Below are positions 5,921 through 11,613 of a DNA stretch of 11,613 nucleotides, piece after piece. Positions within the stretch are counted from its first letter, which is position 1, and every line of letters begins with the position of its first letter. The DNA is from Campylobacteraceae bacterium (GTDB lineage Bacteria > Campylobacterota > Campylobacteria > Campylobacterales > Sulfurovaceae). The notes beneath the pieces are model-generated. The model searched no databases. It was not told where the DNA came from and saw only the letters and a program-made list of their open reading frames with translations. Made by a program: the position numbers and the translations under genes. Location: the NCBI GenBank assembly GCA_026985655.1, contig JALSQB010000107.1, forward strand, positions 1-11,613, written 5' to 3'.

Positions 5921-7100
5921 CTTTGGTCTTTTTTTGAATTTGATATTGAAGTAGTCTTGAAATATCTAAATTGACCTTTGGGTCTTGAAGTGTTCCTCCA
6001 ATCTTCCCTATAAGCTCTTGTTGATGAATTAAAATATTGAAATTAGCATTAACTCGGTTGGTTTTGGCGTACATATGTATGTCATTTAAGTAGAGATGGT
6101 TTGTGCCATCTTCAAGTTGTAACACGGCAGTTAAAACAGAGGCTTGATATTGTCCAATAAAAATACTCCTATCATAAACATCTTGAAGCAAATCCATACC
6201 TGTGACTTTTTTTAACAAGGCAGTAAGATTGGTTCGCCTAAAACGTGCCTCTTTGAGCTGTGTATTAAAAAAAACAACTTTTTCTTTGCTATCATAGGTA
6301 ATAACACCATAGAGTTTGGCTTGAAGAAGTTGGGGAAAGGAGAAGTTCTTTAAGAGTTTTTGCAATGAAACCTCTTTGAGTTTGGCTTTAAGTTTTTTGT
6401 TCACATAATCATAGTTGATAACTCCTCCATAACTTGTACTCTTTCCCTTAAAGGAGAAGCTTTTGTGTTCATACTTCATCTGACCTGTACTGCTAAATTC
6501 ACCGTAATGGTAGGCTTTTAAACGATAGTTTGACGACATTAGTGCTGTTGATTTGTTGTAATAGCCTTGTGCAATGTTTAAATCAATTTTGCCTTTAAGC
6601 TTTGTCTTCATATGTAAAAATCTTAAAAATGCTTCTGCTTGAATCTTCTTAAATGCAATGTTTGCTGACTCAATGGTATGGGGTTTTTTTGTAAAGAAAT
6701 AGTCTGTTTTCCCCTCAAAGGCATTACCTTTTCCTTTGATGAGAAGTTCACTTCTTTTTCCACGGATTGTCCCTTTTAAATCTAAGGGTTTGTTCGTGCT
6801 GTATTTGTTCCATTTGAAGTGTTGTGCTGTGAGGTGGTAGTGCAGATTTATATGCTCTTCTTGGGTATTGCCTTTGAGGAGAACCATGGCAGTATCGTTT
6901 ACTCTTAGTGTGGCAGTCACAAAGGGATAATTTTCTAAATTAAGTGACATAATTTCTATTTTGTTGTTGAATTTTTGACTAAGATAGGTTTCACTAAATT
7001 TCCCAAGACTTAAGTGACCCAAGCGTGTACCAAGAAAGTAATAGCCCACAAGACAAAGAAAACTTAATAACCAAATAAAATATTTTAATAAACGCTTCAC
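5898..7100 (-). CDS. AsmA-like membrane-anchored periplasmic protein, 400 aa
   Basis: The protein has a single N-terminal membrane anchor (about residues 5-25, after MKRLLKY) and a long periplasmic part rich in short beta strands, with alternating hydrophobic and lysine/threonine residues (for example LKGTIRGKRSELLIKGKGNA). The C-terminus has GKIGGTLQDPKVNLDISRLL (about 365-384), like the GTxxDPxVxxD element near the end of AsmA/TamB/DUF748 proteins. Those proteins are thought to form hydrophobic grooves that carry phospholipids between the inner and outer membranes. Family placement is by pattern, not by search; it might be a shorter, lineage-specific relative. The start is a GTG at 7100 with AGGAG eight bases before it and an extended -10 (TGTTAAAAT) upstream. 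It is divergent from ilvE and upstream of the cytochrome gene. Confidence 0.6.
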   Translation of the reverse strand: MKRLLKYFIWLLSFLCLVGYYFLGTRLGHLSLGKFSETYLSQKFNNKIEIMSLNLENYPFVTATLRVNDTAMVLLKGNTQEEHINLHYHLTAQHFKWNKYSTNKPLDLKGTIRGKRSELLIKGKGNAFEGKTDYFFTKKPHTIESANIAFKKIQAEAFLRFLHMKTKLKGKIDLNIAQGYYNKSTALMSSNYRLKAYHYGEFSSTGQMKYEHKSFSFKGKSTSYGGVINYDYVNKKLKAKLKEVSLQKLLKNFSFPQLLQAKLYGVITYDSKEKVVFFNTQLKEARFRRTNLTALLKKVTGMDLLQDVYDRSIFIGQYQASVLTAVLQLEDGTNHLYLNDIHMYAKTNRVNANFNILIHQQELIGKIGGTLQDPKVNLDISRLLQYQIQKKTKGFLKRFF

Positions 7101-7127
7101 TTATTGCACTCCTATTGGCATCTACTC

Positions 7128-7136
7128 ATTTTAACA
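7128..7136 (-). promoter_or_regulatory. Extended -10 promoter of the AsmA-like gene
   Basis: The minus strand reads TGTTAAAAT, 27 bases before the GTG start, giving a leader of about 20 bases containing AGGAG. It lies in the divergent gap shared with ilvE. Confidence 0.45.
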
Positions 7137-7165
7137 TAACAAAGAGATATTAACAGGAGTTTGGC

Positions 7166-7171
7166 TAAAAT
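7166..7171 (+). promoter_or_regulatory. Candidate -10 of ilvE
   Basis: TAAAAT lies 57 bases before the ilvE ATG in the divergent gap; no -35 is apparent. The predicted leader of about 50 bases contains a small hairpin (7187-7209) and a GGAG ribosome site. Confidence 0.35.
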
Positions 7172-7186
7172 GTTTCATTAATTTTT

Positions 7187-7209
7187 AAGCCTATGATTAC
7201 CATAGGTTT
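7187..7209 (+). promoter_or_regulatory. Hairpin in the ilvE leader
   Basis: CCTATG-ATTAC-CATAGG is a perfect 6-bp dyad that extends to about 9 pairs with one G-U. It sits 19 bases before the start codon and just upstream of the GGAG ribosome site. It could be an operator or an mRNA structure; no T run follows, so it is not a terminator. No leader peptide was found. Confidence 0.3.
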
Positions 7210-7228
7210 CACATGGAGAAACGCATAA

Positions 7229-8143
7229 ATGAATGAAGCAGAATATATTTGGATGGACGGTGAACTTACCCCTTGGAAAGAAGCAAAAGTACATATACTT
7301 ACGCATACACTACACTATGGGAATGCCGTATTTGAAGGAACAAGAGCCTACCAAACAGAAGATGGATTGGCTATTTTTAAACTGGAAGAGCATTGTAGAA
7401 GACTCTATAATTCAGCTAAAATTGTCGCCATTCAACCAAATATAGATTATGAAACCGTTAAACAAGCACATATTGATGTACTTAAAGCCAATAACTTTAA
7501 AGAGAATGTTTACTTAAGACCTCTTATCTATTTGGGTTATGGACAGATGGGAATTTACCATAAAAATGTACCTGTAAACACGTCGGTAATTGCGTGGGAG
7601 TGGGGTGCATATCTAGGAGCAGATGGGCTAGAAAAAGGGATTACTACTTGTACTTCATCTATTACTAGAAATCCTAACCGTTCTACCTTTGGAAAAGCAA
7701 AAGCAGCAGCAAACTACCTTAACTCTCAAATGGCAAAATATGAAGCCATTGAGAATGGATTTGATGAAGCATTGATGCTTGATGAGAATGGATTTATCGC
7801 TGAAGGAACTGGTGAGTGTATCTTTATTGTAAGAGATGGAAAATTAATCTCTCCACCAAACGATAACTCACTAGAGTCTATTACCCAAGCAACGGTGTTA
7901 GAGTTGGCTAAAGATATGGGCATAGAGATAGAAAGACGCAATATCACCAGAGATGAAATCTACATTTGTGATGAGCTATTTTTAACAGGAACAGCAGCCG
8001 AGGTTACTCCTGTAAAATCGTTTGACCATCGTGTCATTGGTGATGGGAAAAGAGGAGAGATTACAGAGAAATTACAGAGTGCCTATTTTGATGTTGTCTT
8101 TGGACGAAATGAGAAATATAAACATTACTTAACGTATATATAA
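7229..8143 (+). CDS. ilvE: Branched-chain amino acid aminotransferase
   Basis: This is a PLP-dependent fold-type IV transaminase interconverting valine, leucine and isoleucine with their 2-oxo acids, using glutamate/2-oxoglutarate, in the cytoplasm. The 304 residues match E. coli IlvE. Landmarks are HYGNAVFEGTRAY near the N-terminus, LRPLIYLGYG, the PLP lysine in AKAAANYLNS (K158), the family glutamate in AEGTGE (E192), and GTAAEVTPV (254-262). The ATG at 7229 is preceded by a GGAG ribosome site. The next gene, an SPFH protein, starts nine bases after its stop, with its ribosome site overlapping that stop. I recall the same ilvE-SPFH adjacency in Campylobacter jejuni. D-amino-acid aminotransferase and aminodeoxychorismate lyase share the fold, but the motifs favour IlvE. 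Confidence 0.95.
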   Translation: MNEAEYIWMDGELTPWKEAKVHILTHTLHYGNAVFEGTRAYQTEDGLAIFKLEEHCRRLYNSAKIVAIQPNIDYETVKQAHIDVLKANNFKENVYLRPLIYLGYGQMGIYHKNVPVNTSVIAWEWGAYLGADGLEKGITTCTSSITRNPNRSTFGKAKAAANYLNSQMAKYEAIENGFDEALMLDENGFIAEGTGECIFIVRDGKLISPPNDNSLESITQATVLELAKDMGIEIERRNITRDEIYICDELFLTGTAAEVTPVKSFDHRVIGDGKRGEITEKLQSAYFDVVFGRNEKYKHYLTYI

Positions 8144-8152
8144 GGATATAAG

Positions 8153-9280
8153 ATGCCAGCAGACATGAACGACTATTTTAAGAAAAAACAACCCAATGGT
8201 GGAGGCAATAACAAAGCTCCTAACAACAGAGCAACCCCACAAGGTGGTGGCAATGGTGGAGGTGGTTTTCAAGCTCCCTCTTGGCTCTTTATAATTCTTG
8301 CGATTGTCGCCGTGATGATTTTCTTTAAACCTTTTACCATTATTAACTCTGGTGAAGTAGGGATTAAAGTAAATACAGGTAAATTTAATGAAAAACCTCT
8401 CAATGCAGGTCTCCATTTCTATGTACCGATGATTCAAAAAATCATTACTGTAAACACTAAAATTAAACAGATAATCTATAGCAATGAAAACAATGTTATT
8501 GGTGGAGGAGGATATAAAACTCTTAATGACATTGAAGATAATGGTGTAATCCATAATCGAGCCATTCCTGTACTAGACAAAAGAGGTTTAACTGTCCATA
8601 TTGACTTAGCTGTTCAGTATCAATTAAGAGCCGATTCAGCACCAAAAACTATCGAACGATGGGGATTACATACATGGGAAGAGAAGATTATCAACTCAAA
8701 AGTAAGAGAGGTTGTTCGTGATGTTATTGGTAAATATGCAGCAGAAAAACTTCCAGAGATGAGAAATGAGATAGCCTCAACCATTCAAACCAAAGTGACT
8801 GATAAAATTCAATCACTAGAGGGGAAACCTGTTCTTTTATCTTCTGTAGAGCTTAGAAATATTGTTCTACCTCAAAAGATTAGAGATAAGATAGAGCAAC
8901 TTCAAGCTGAAAAACAGAATGTTAACATTGCAGAGCAACAGAAAGAACGTGCTAAACAAGAGGCACAAAAAAATGCAGAGATTGCACGTGGAGAGGCCGA
9001 AAGAAATAGAATTGTAGCTCAAGGTCAAGCTGATAAAATTCGTATTGAAGCAGAAGAACAAGCCAAAGCAAACAGACTTATTTCAAACTCATTAACCCCT
9101 GAACTACTTCAATTGGAGCAGATTAAAACTCAAGGGAAATTTAACGAAGCACTTAAAGTAAACAAAGATGCTAAAATTTTCTTAACCCCTGGTGGTGCTG
9201 TTCCTAACATTTGGGTTGATACTAAAAGTCAAACACAAAGAACTGTTTCCTCACAAAGAGCTGTTTCAGCACAACAATAA
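8153..9280 (+). CDS. SPFH/prohibitin-domain membrane protein (HflK/stomatin-like), 375 aa
   Basis: This is a membrane scaffold protein. Residues 1-40 are a polar, Gly/Asn/Gln-rich cytoplasmic tail like that of HflK, followed by one membrane segment (about 43-65). The SPFH domain covers about 63-240 (SGEVGIKVNTGKF, NAGLHFYVP, VHIDLAVQYQL, REVVRDVIGKYAAEKL). A charged Ala/Glu/Gln/Arg coiled coil runs from about 243 to 310 (EQQKERAKQEAQKNAEIARG and onward), and the tail ends in Ser/Gln-rich sequence. Such proteins form large ring-shaped assemblies and often partner with membrane proteases. A Gly-rich insertion (VIGGGGYKTLND, about 115-126) interrupts the SPFH domain. The start is supported by AAGGA overlapping the ilvE stop codon. 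Proximity to ilvE suggests shared transcription rather than shared biochemistry. Confidence 0.92.
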   Translation: MPADMNDYFKKKQPNGGGNNKAPNNRATPQGGGNGGGGFQAPSWLFIILAIVAVMIFFKPFTIINSGEVGIKVNTGKFNEKPLNAGLHFYVPMIQKIITVNTKIKQIIYSNENNVIGGGGYKTLNDIEDNGVIHNRAIPVLDKRGLTVHIDLAVQYQLRADSAPKTIERWGLHTWEEKIINSKVREVVRDVIGKYAAEKLPEMRNEIASTIQTKVTDKIQSLEGKPVLLSSVELRNIVLPQKIRDKIEQLQAEKQNVNIAEQQKERAKQEAQKNAEIARGEAERNRIVAQGQADKIRIEAEEQAKANRLISNSLTPELLQLEQIKTQGKFNEALKVNKDAKIFLTPGGAVPNIWVDTKSQTQRTVSSQRAVSAQQ

Positions 9281-9299
9281 TTTTTTAATTAACTTTAAC

Positions 9300-9322
9300 G
9301 GTGCATTAAAATGACACCCTAC
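9300..9322 (-). repeat. REP-like element, inverted copy
   Basis: Read on the minus strand this is GTAG followed by an imperfect palindrome GGTG-T-CATT-TT-AATG-CACC, in which a single unpaired T bulges from the stem. A GTAG tetranucleotide plus a bulged hairpin is the layout of REP elements mobilised by RAYT (TnpA-REP) transposases. It lies 19 bases after the stop of the SPFH gene. Confidence 0.6.
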
Positions 9323-9327
9323 CAACC

Positions 9328-9349
9328 GTAGGGTGCAATTCATTGCACC
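9328..9349 (+). repeat. REP-like element, direct copy; forms an inverted pair (BIME) with the copy at 9300-9322
   Basis: GTAG (9328-9331) is followed by a perfect palindrome GGTGCAA-TTCA-TTGCACC (9332-9349). Together with the inverted copy five bases upstream it forms a head-to-head pair; the inner arms also pair as CACCCTAC-CAACC-GTAGGGTG, an alternative hairpin that competes with both outer hairpins. The pair sits 26 bases before the hisIE start codon. No RAYT gene is in the window. Confidence 0.65.
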
Positions 9350-9375
9350 AACATTTCCACACGGAGAAAACCCCC

Positions 9376-10053
9376 ATGCAAATCAATTGGAAAAAAACCC
9401 CCCTTATCCCTGCAATTGCTCAAGATTTTGAGACAAACGAAGTCCTTATGTTGGCTTATATGAATGAAGAAGCGTATAATTTAACGCTAAGTACAGGCTA
9501 TGCTCACTACTTTTCAAGAAGCAAACAACGTATTTGGAAAAAAGGCGAAAGCTCAAACCATACCCAAGAGATTAAAGATATGTTACTTGATTGTGATGCC
9601 GATACTCTAGTGCTTAAAATAAAGCAAAACGGTGTTGCCTGTCATACAGGAACTAAAAGTTGTTTCTTTACCTCGGTGACTCAAAACAGAAGAGTTCTTG
9701 AAAAAGAGGTCGATACCGATGCTATGTATGGCGTGGTTGATACCCTTTACCATACGGTTTTAGAACGTAAAAACTCTAATGATACTAAAAAATCTTGGAC
9801 TAAAAAACTGCTCAATGACAAAGCCCTGATGCTCAGTAAAATTCGTGAAGAGGCAGATGAAGTGTGTGTTGCCATAGATGAAGAGTCTGATGAACAGGTT
9901 ATCTATGAGAGTGCTGATTTACTTTACCATACCATTGTAGGCTTAGGCTACCGTGACATCTCCCCTGACAGAGTCAAACAAGAACTCGCACGACGGTTTG
10001 GCATGAGTGGAATTGAAGAGAAAGAGAATAGAGTTCCTAAAATAACTAAATAA
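9376..10053 (+). CDS. hisIE: Bifunctional phosphoribosyl-AMP cyclohydrolase / phosphoribosyl-ATP pyrophosphatase
   Basis: This enzyme catalyses the second and third steps of histidine biosynthesis, turning phosphoribosyl-ATP into phosphoribosyl-AMP and opening the adenine ring. The HisI domain (about 1-105) has EVLMLAYMNEEA, SRSKQRIWKKGESS, the metal-binding DCDAD (72-76) and GVACHTGTKSCFF (C89, H90, C96). The HisE domain (about 118-212) has VVDTLYHTVLERK, KIREEADEV and ESADLLYH, the acidic helices of the pyrophosphatase. The ATG at 9376 is chosen, giving 225 residues, because a CGGAGA ribosome site precedes it and HisI homology starts there; an in-frame TTG at 9343 lies within the REP repeat. 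It is the only his gene here and is probably read through from ilvE or from an unseen promoter near the repeat. Confidence 0.96.
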   Translation: MQINWKKTPLIPAIAQDFETNEVLMLAYMNEEAYNLTLSTGYAHYFSRSKQRIWKKGESSNHTQEIKDMLLDCDADTLVLKIKQNGVACHTGTKSCFFTSVTQNRRVLEKEVDTDAMYGVVDTLYHTVLERKNSNDTKKSWTKKLLNDKALMLSKIREEADEVCVAIDEESDEQVIYESADLLYHTIVGLGYRDISPDRVKQELARRFGMSGIEEKENRVPKITK

Positions 10054-10083
10054 ACTTTAGTCATATATACTAAAGTTTATTTA
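10047..10083. terminator. AT-rich 14-bp hairpin after hisIE
   Basis: TAAATAAACTTTAG and its perfect complement flank a 9-base loop. The hisIE stop codon (10051-10053) is inside the left arm. The right arm ends in TTTATTTA rather than a pure T run. Position and length suggest a terminator separating hisIE from the grpE promoter. Confidence 0.5.
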
Positions 10084-10104
10084 CTACAAAAACTAAACTT
10101 AAGC

Positions 10105-10133
10105 TTGACAACTTTCACTCAATGATGTATAAT
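10105..10133 (+). promoter_or_regulatory. Full-consensus sigma70 promoter of grpE-dnaK
   Basis: TTGACA (10105-10110), a 17-base spacer and TATAAT (10128-10133) match the consensus exactly. The predicted start is near 10140, leaving a leader of about 57 bases before grpE. No CIRCE element is seen. CTTGACA-N6-ACTCAAT, from 10104, overlaps the -35 and is a weak resemblance to the HspR operator (HAIR: CTTGAGT-N7-ACTCAAG). Confidence 0.8.
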
Positions 10134-10196
10134 CCCACAAATCTTTAAATCATTACCATTTGAAGATATAAATTTAAATTAGGAGAGGTATCTAGT

Positions 10197-10772
10197 ATGA
10201 GTGATAAGCGTGAAAACCCTGATGTAGAGACTGAACTAGAAGAGAAAGTGGAAACTGAAGTTGAAACTCCCGAAACTGAAGAAGAGAAGCAATCAGAAGA
10301 AGAGGGTGTTGATGAACTTTCTCAGTTAAAGGCATTGGTGACCGAGTGGGAAGACAAATATTTACGAACCCATGCCGACTTTGAAAACTCTAAACGACTT
10401 TTAGCCAAAGACAAAGCTGCTGCTGTCTCTTACGCAAACGAAAGTTTTGCCAATGATATATTGTCCGTCGTTGATTCTTTTGATTCAGCGTTAGCCATGA
10501 TTGACGCAACGGAAGAGCAAGAAGGCTCAGAAGTAATAGAGAAGATAAAAGAGGGTTTAAACTTAACCTATGCACAATTGACTAAAGTGCTTGAAAAAAA
10601 TGGCATTAAAGCCGTAGATTGTGAGGGTGAGATGAACCCAGAGTTTCATCAAGCCATTATGCAAGTAGATAGCGAAGAGAAAGAAGCAGGTGAGATTGTT
10701 CAAGTGCTTCAAAAAGGTTACACCATTAAAGATAGACTTTTACGTCCTGCTATGGTTTCAACAGCAAAATAG
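10197..10772 (+). CDS. grpE: GrpE, nucleotide exchange factor of DnaK
   Basis: GrpE releases ADP from DnaK in the Hsp70 cycle and acts in the cytoplasm as a dimer. The 191 residues comprise a strongly acidic, glutamate-rich N-terminal tail (about 1-45), a long helix (ADFENSKRLLAKDKAAAVSY) that forms the dimer stalk, a helical segment with VVDSFDSAL, and the beta-wing with family landmarks MNPEFHQAI and LQKGYTIKDRLLRPAMVSTA at the end. The ATG at 10197 follows AGGAGAGGT. It is transcribed from its own consensus promoter and followed by dnaK 99 bases later. In many Campylobacterota hrcA precedes grpE; here hisIE does, so the heat-shock repressor gene, if present, lies elsewhere. Confidence 0.97.
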   Translation: MSDKRENPDVETELEEKVETEVETPETEEEKQSEEEGVDELSQLKALVTEWEDKYLRTHADFENSKRLLAKDKAAAVSYANESFANDILSVVDSFDSALAMIDATEEQEGSEVIEKIKEGLNLTYAQLTKVLEKNGIKAVDCEGEMNPEFHQAIMQVDSEEKEAGEIVQVLQKGYTIKDRLLRPAMVSTAK

Positions 10773-10785
10773 AAAAAATATTTAG

Positions 10786-10811
10786 AAAATGCAACGTAAG
10801 TAGCATTTTTT
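10786..10811 (+). terminator. Hairpin with T run between grpE and dnaK
   Basis: AAAATGC pairs with GCATTTT across a 10-base loop, which can itself add two pairs (AC/GT) around GTAA. Six T residues (10806-10811) overlap and follow the right arm. It has the shape of a weak intrinsic terminator or mRNA processing site that could set different grpE and dnaK levels. Confidence 0.5.
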
Positions 10812-10871
10812 AATTTGAAAAAACATTACAATAACGAAATTAATAAAAAAATAGATAACAAAGGAATAAAT

Positions 10872-11613
10872 ATGAGTAAAGTATTAGGAATTGACTTAGG
10901 AACAACAAACTCTGCAATGAGCGTGTTTGAAAACGGTGAAGCAAAAATCATTGCCAACAAAGAGGGTAAAAACACAACCCCATCTATTGTGGCATTTACA
11001 GACAAAGGTGAAGTTTTAGTAGGTGAGTCTGCAAAAAGACAAGCTGTAACCAATCCTGAAAAAACAATCTACTCTATCAAAAGAATTATGGGGCTTATGT
11101 TCAACGAAGACCACGCTACTTCTGCTAAAGAGAGATTGCCTTACAAAATCATTGACAGAAATGGTGCGTGTGCGATTGAAGTAGCAGACAAAACTTACAC
11201 ACCTCAAGAGATTTCAGCAAAAATTCTTATGAAACTTAAAGAAGATGCAGAAGCTTACCTTGGTGAGACTGTGAGCGATGCTGTTATTACTGTTCCTGCG
11301 TACTTTAACGATGCACAAAGAAAAGCAACAAAAGAAGCTGGAACCATTGCAGGACTTAATGTTTTAAGAATTATCAATGAGCCAACTTCAGCAGCCCTAG
11401 CTTATGGACTTGACAAAAAAGAGTCAGAGCAAATCGTAGTTTATGATCTTGGTGGTGGTACTTTTGATGTTACTGTTCTTGAAACAGGTGACAATGTAGT
11501 AGAAGTTATGGCAACAGGAGGAGACGCGTTCCTTGGTGGAGATGACTTTGACAACAAAATCATTGACTTTGTAGCAGAGGAATTCAAATCTGAAACAGGT
11601 GTAGATATTAAAG
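10872..11613 (+). CDS. dnaK: DnaK (Hsp70 chaperone), N-terminal part, cut by window end
   Basis: This is the ATP-dependent Hsp70 that works with DnaJ and GrpE in protein folding. The window holds 247 codons of the ATPase domain. Landmarks are the phosphate-1 loop IDLGTTNSAM, VTVPAYFNDAQRKATKEAG, NEPTSAALAYGLD, and the phosphate-2 loop YDLGGGTFDVTVLE followed by GGDAFLGGDDFDN. No frameshift or stop is seen. The ATG follows AAGGAAT. The 99-base gap after grpE holds a terminator-like hairpin and then an A-rich leader in which no clear second promoter can be named, although TACAAT at 10827-10832 could be a -10. The substrate-binding domain lies beyond the window. Confidence 0.97.
   Translation, partial: MSKVLGIDLGTTNSAMSVFENGEAKIIANKEGKNTTPSIVAFTDKGEVLVGESAKRQAVTNPEKTIYSIKRIMGLMFNEDHATSAKERLPYKIIDRNGACAIEVADKTYTPQEISAKILMKLKEDAEAYLGETVSDAVITVPAYFNDAQRKATKEAGTIAGLNVLRIINEPTSAALAYGLDKKESEQIVVYDLGGGTFDVTVLETGDNVVEVMATGGDAFLGGDDFDNKIIDFVAEEFKSETGVDIK

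Noticed and set aside
7187..7228. Attenuator or riboswitch upstream of ilvE
   Set aside because: The hairpin is short, has no T run, and no leader peptide rich in branched-chain codons or T-box/riboswitch core could be recognised.
8129..8554. A 141-codon minus-strand frame opposite ilvE's end and the SPFH gene
   Set aside because: It is an antisense shadow of the clearly coding SPFH gene, with no promoter, ribosome site or recognisable domain.
9343..9375. Extended N-terminus for hisIE from a TTG at 9343
   Set aside because: Those codons fall in the REP repeat, have no ribosome site, and HisI homology begins at the ATG at 9376, which has CGGAGA before it.
10084..10196. CIRCE operator before grpE
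   Set aside because: Only a single CACTC fragment is present; neither TTAGCACTC nor its inverted partner at nine-base spacing occurs.
1..11613. CRISPR array, tRNA/rRNA genes, prophage or insertion-sequence transposase
   Set aside because: No regularly spaced repeats, no tRNA cloverleaf or rRNA-like stretches, and no integrase or transposase frame were seen on either strand.

Overview
The window looks like chromosomal DNA of a Campylobacterota (epsilonproteobacterial) organism, probably a free-living Sulfurovum/Sulfurimonas-type bacterium. The basis is AT-rich DNA with short intergenic gaps, extended -10 promoters (TGnTAWAAT type) mostly without a clear -35, a c553-like monoheme cytochrome, a bifunctional HisIE, and an ilvE gene directly followed by an SPFH-domain membrane protein, an adjacency I recall from Campylobacter jejuni. 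The genus is inference; the phylum is more secure.

Layout. 3-827 (+) is the 3' end of a class A penicillin-binding protein (PBP1A type), converging on a BCP/PrxQ peroxiredoxin at 844-1311 (-). From about 1312 to 3560 lies a very AT-rich stretch of unrecognised genes: a small helical protein (1349-1555), an overlapping two-helix membrane protein (1545-1742), a broken gene (1770-2157) and a secreted protein (2154-3503, -) whose C-terminal half resembles the phosphodiester glycosidase (NAGPA/DUF2233) fold. Next come minus-strand genes: a DUF523/TudS-like protein (3564-4013) coupled to an aldehyde dehydrogenase (4015-5463), a small periplasmic cytochrome c (5521-5805) and an AsmA-like membrane-anchored protein (5898-7100).

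From 7101 transcription turns to the plus strand: ilvE (7229-8143), SPFH protein (8153-9280), a pair of inverted REP-like elements (9300-9349), hisIE (9376-10053), an AT-rich terminator-like hairpin, a full-consensus sigma70 promoter (TTGACA-17-TATAAT), grpE (10197-10772), an intercistronic hairpin with a T run, and the 5' part of dnaK (10872 to the window end).

How the genes work together. ilvE and hisIE are amino-acid biosynthesis genes, with the SPFH membrane scaffold translated from ilvE's stop-codon region. grpE and dnaK form the Hsp70 chaperone machine, here without hrcA directly upstream. PBP1A, the AsmA-like protein and the SPFH protein belong to the cell envelope; Bcp and possibly DUF523 handle peroxide or sulfur chemistry. 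No phage, CRISPR, tRNA or rRNA was seen. The most unusual items are the REP pair, the degenerate NAGPA-like secreted protein and its AT-rich islet, and a symmetric -10 region shared by two divergent genes.
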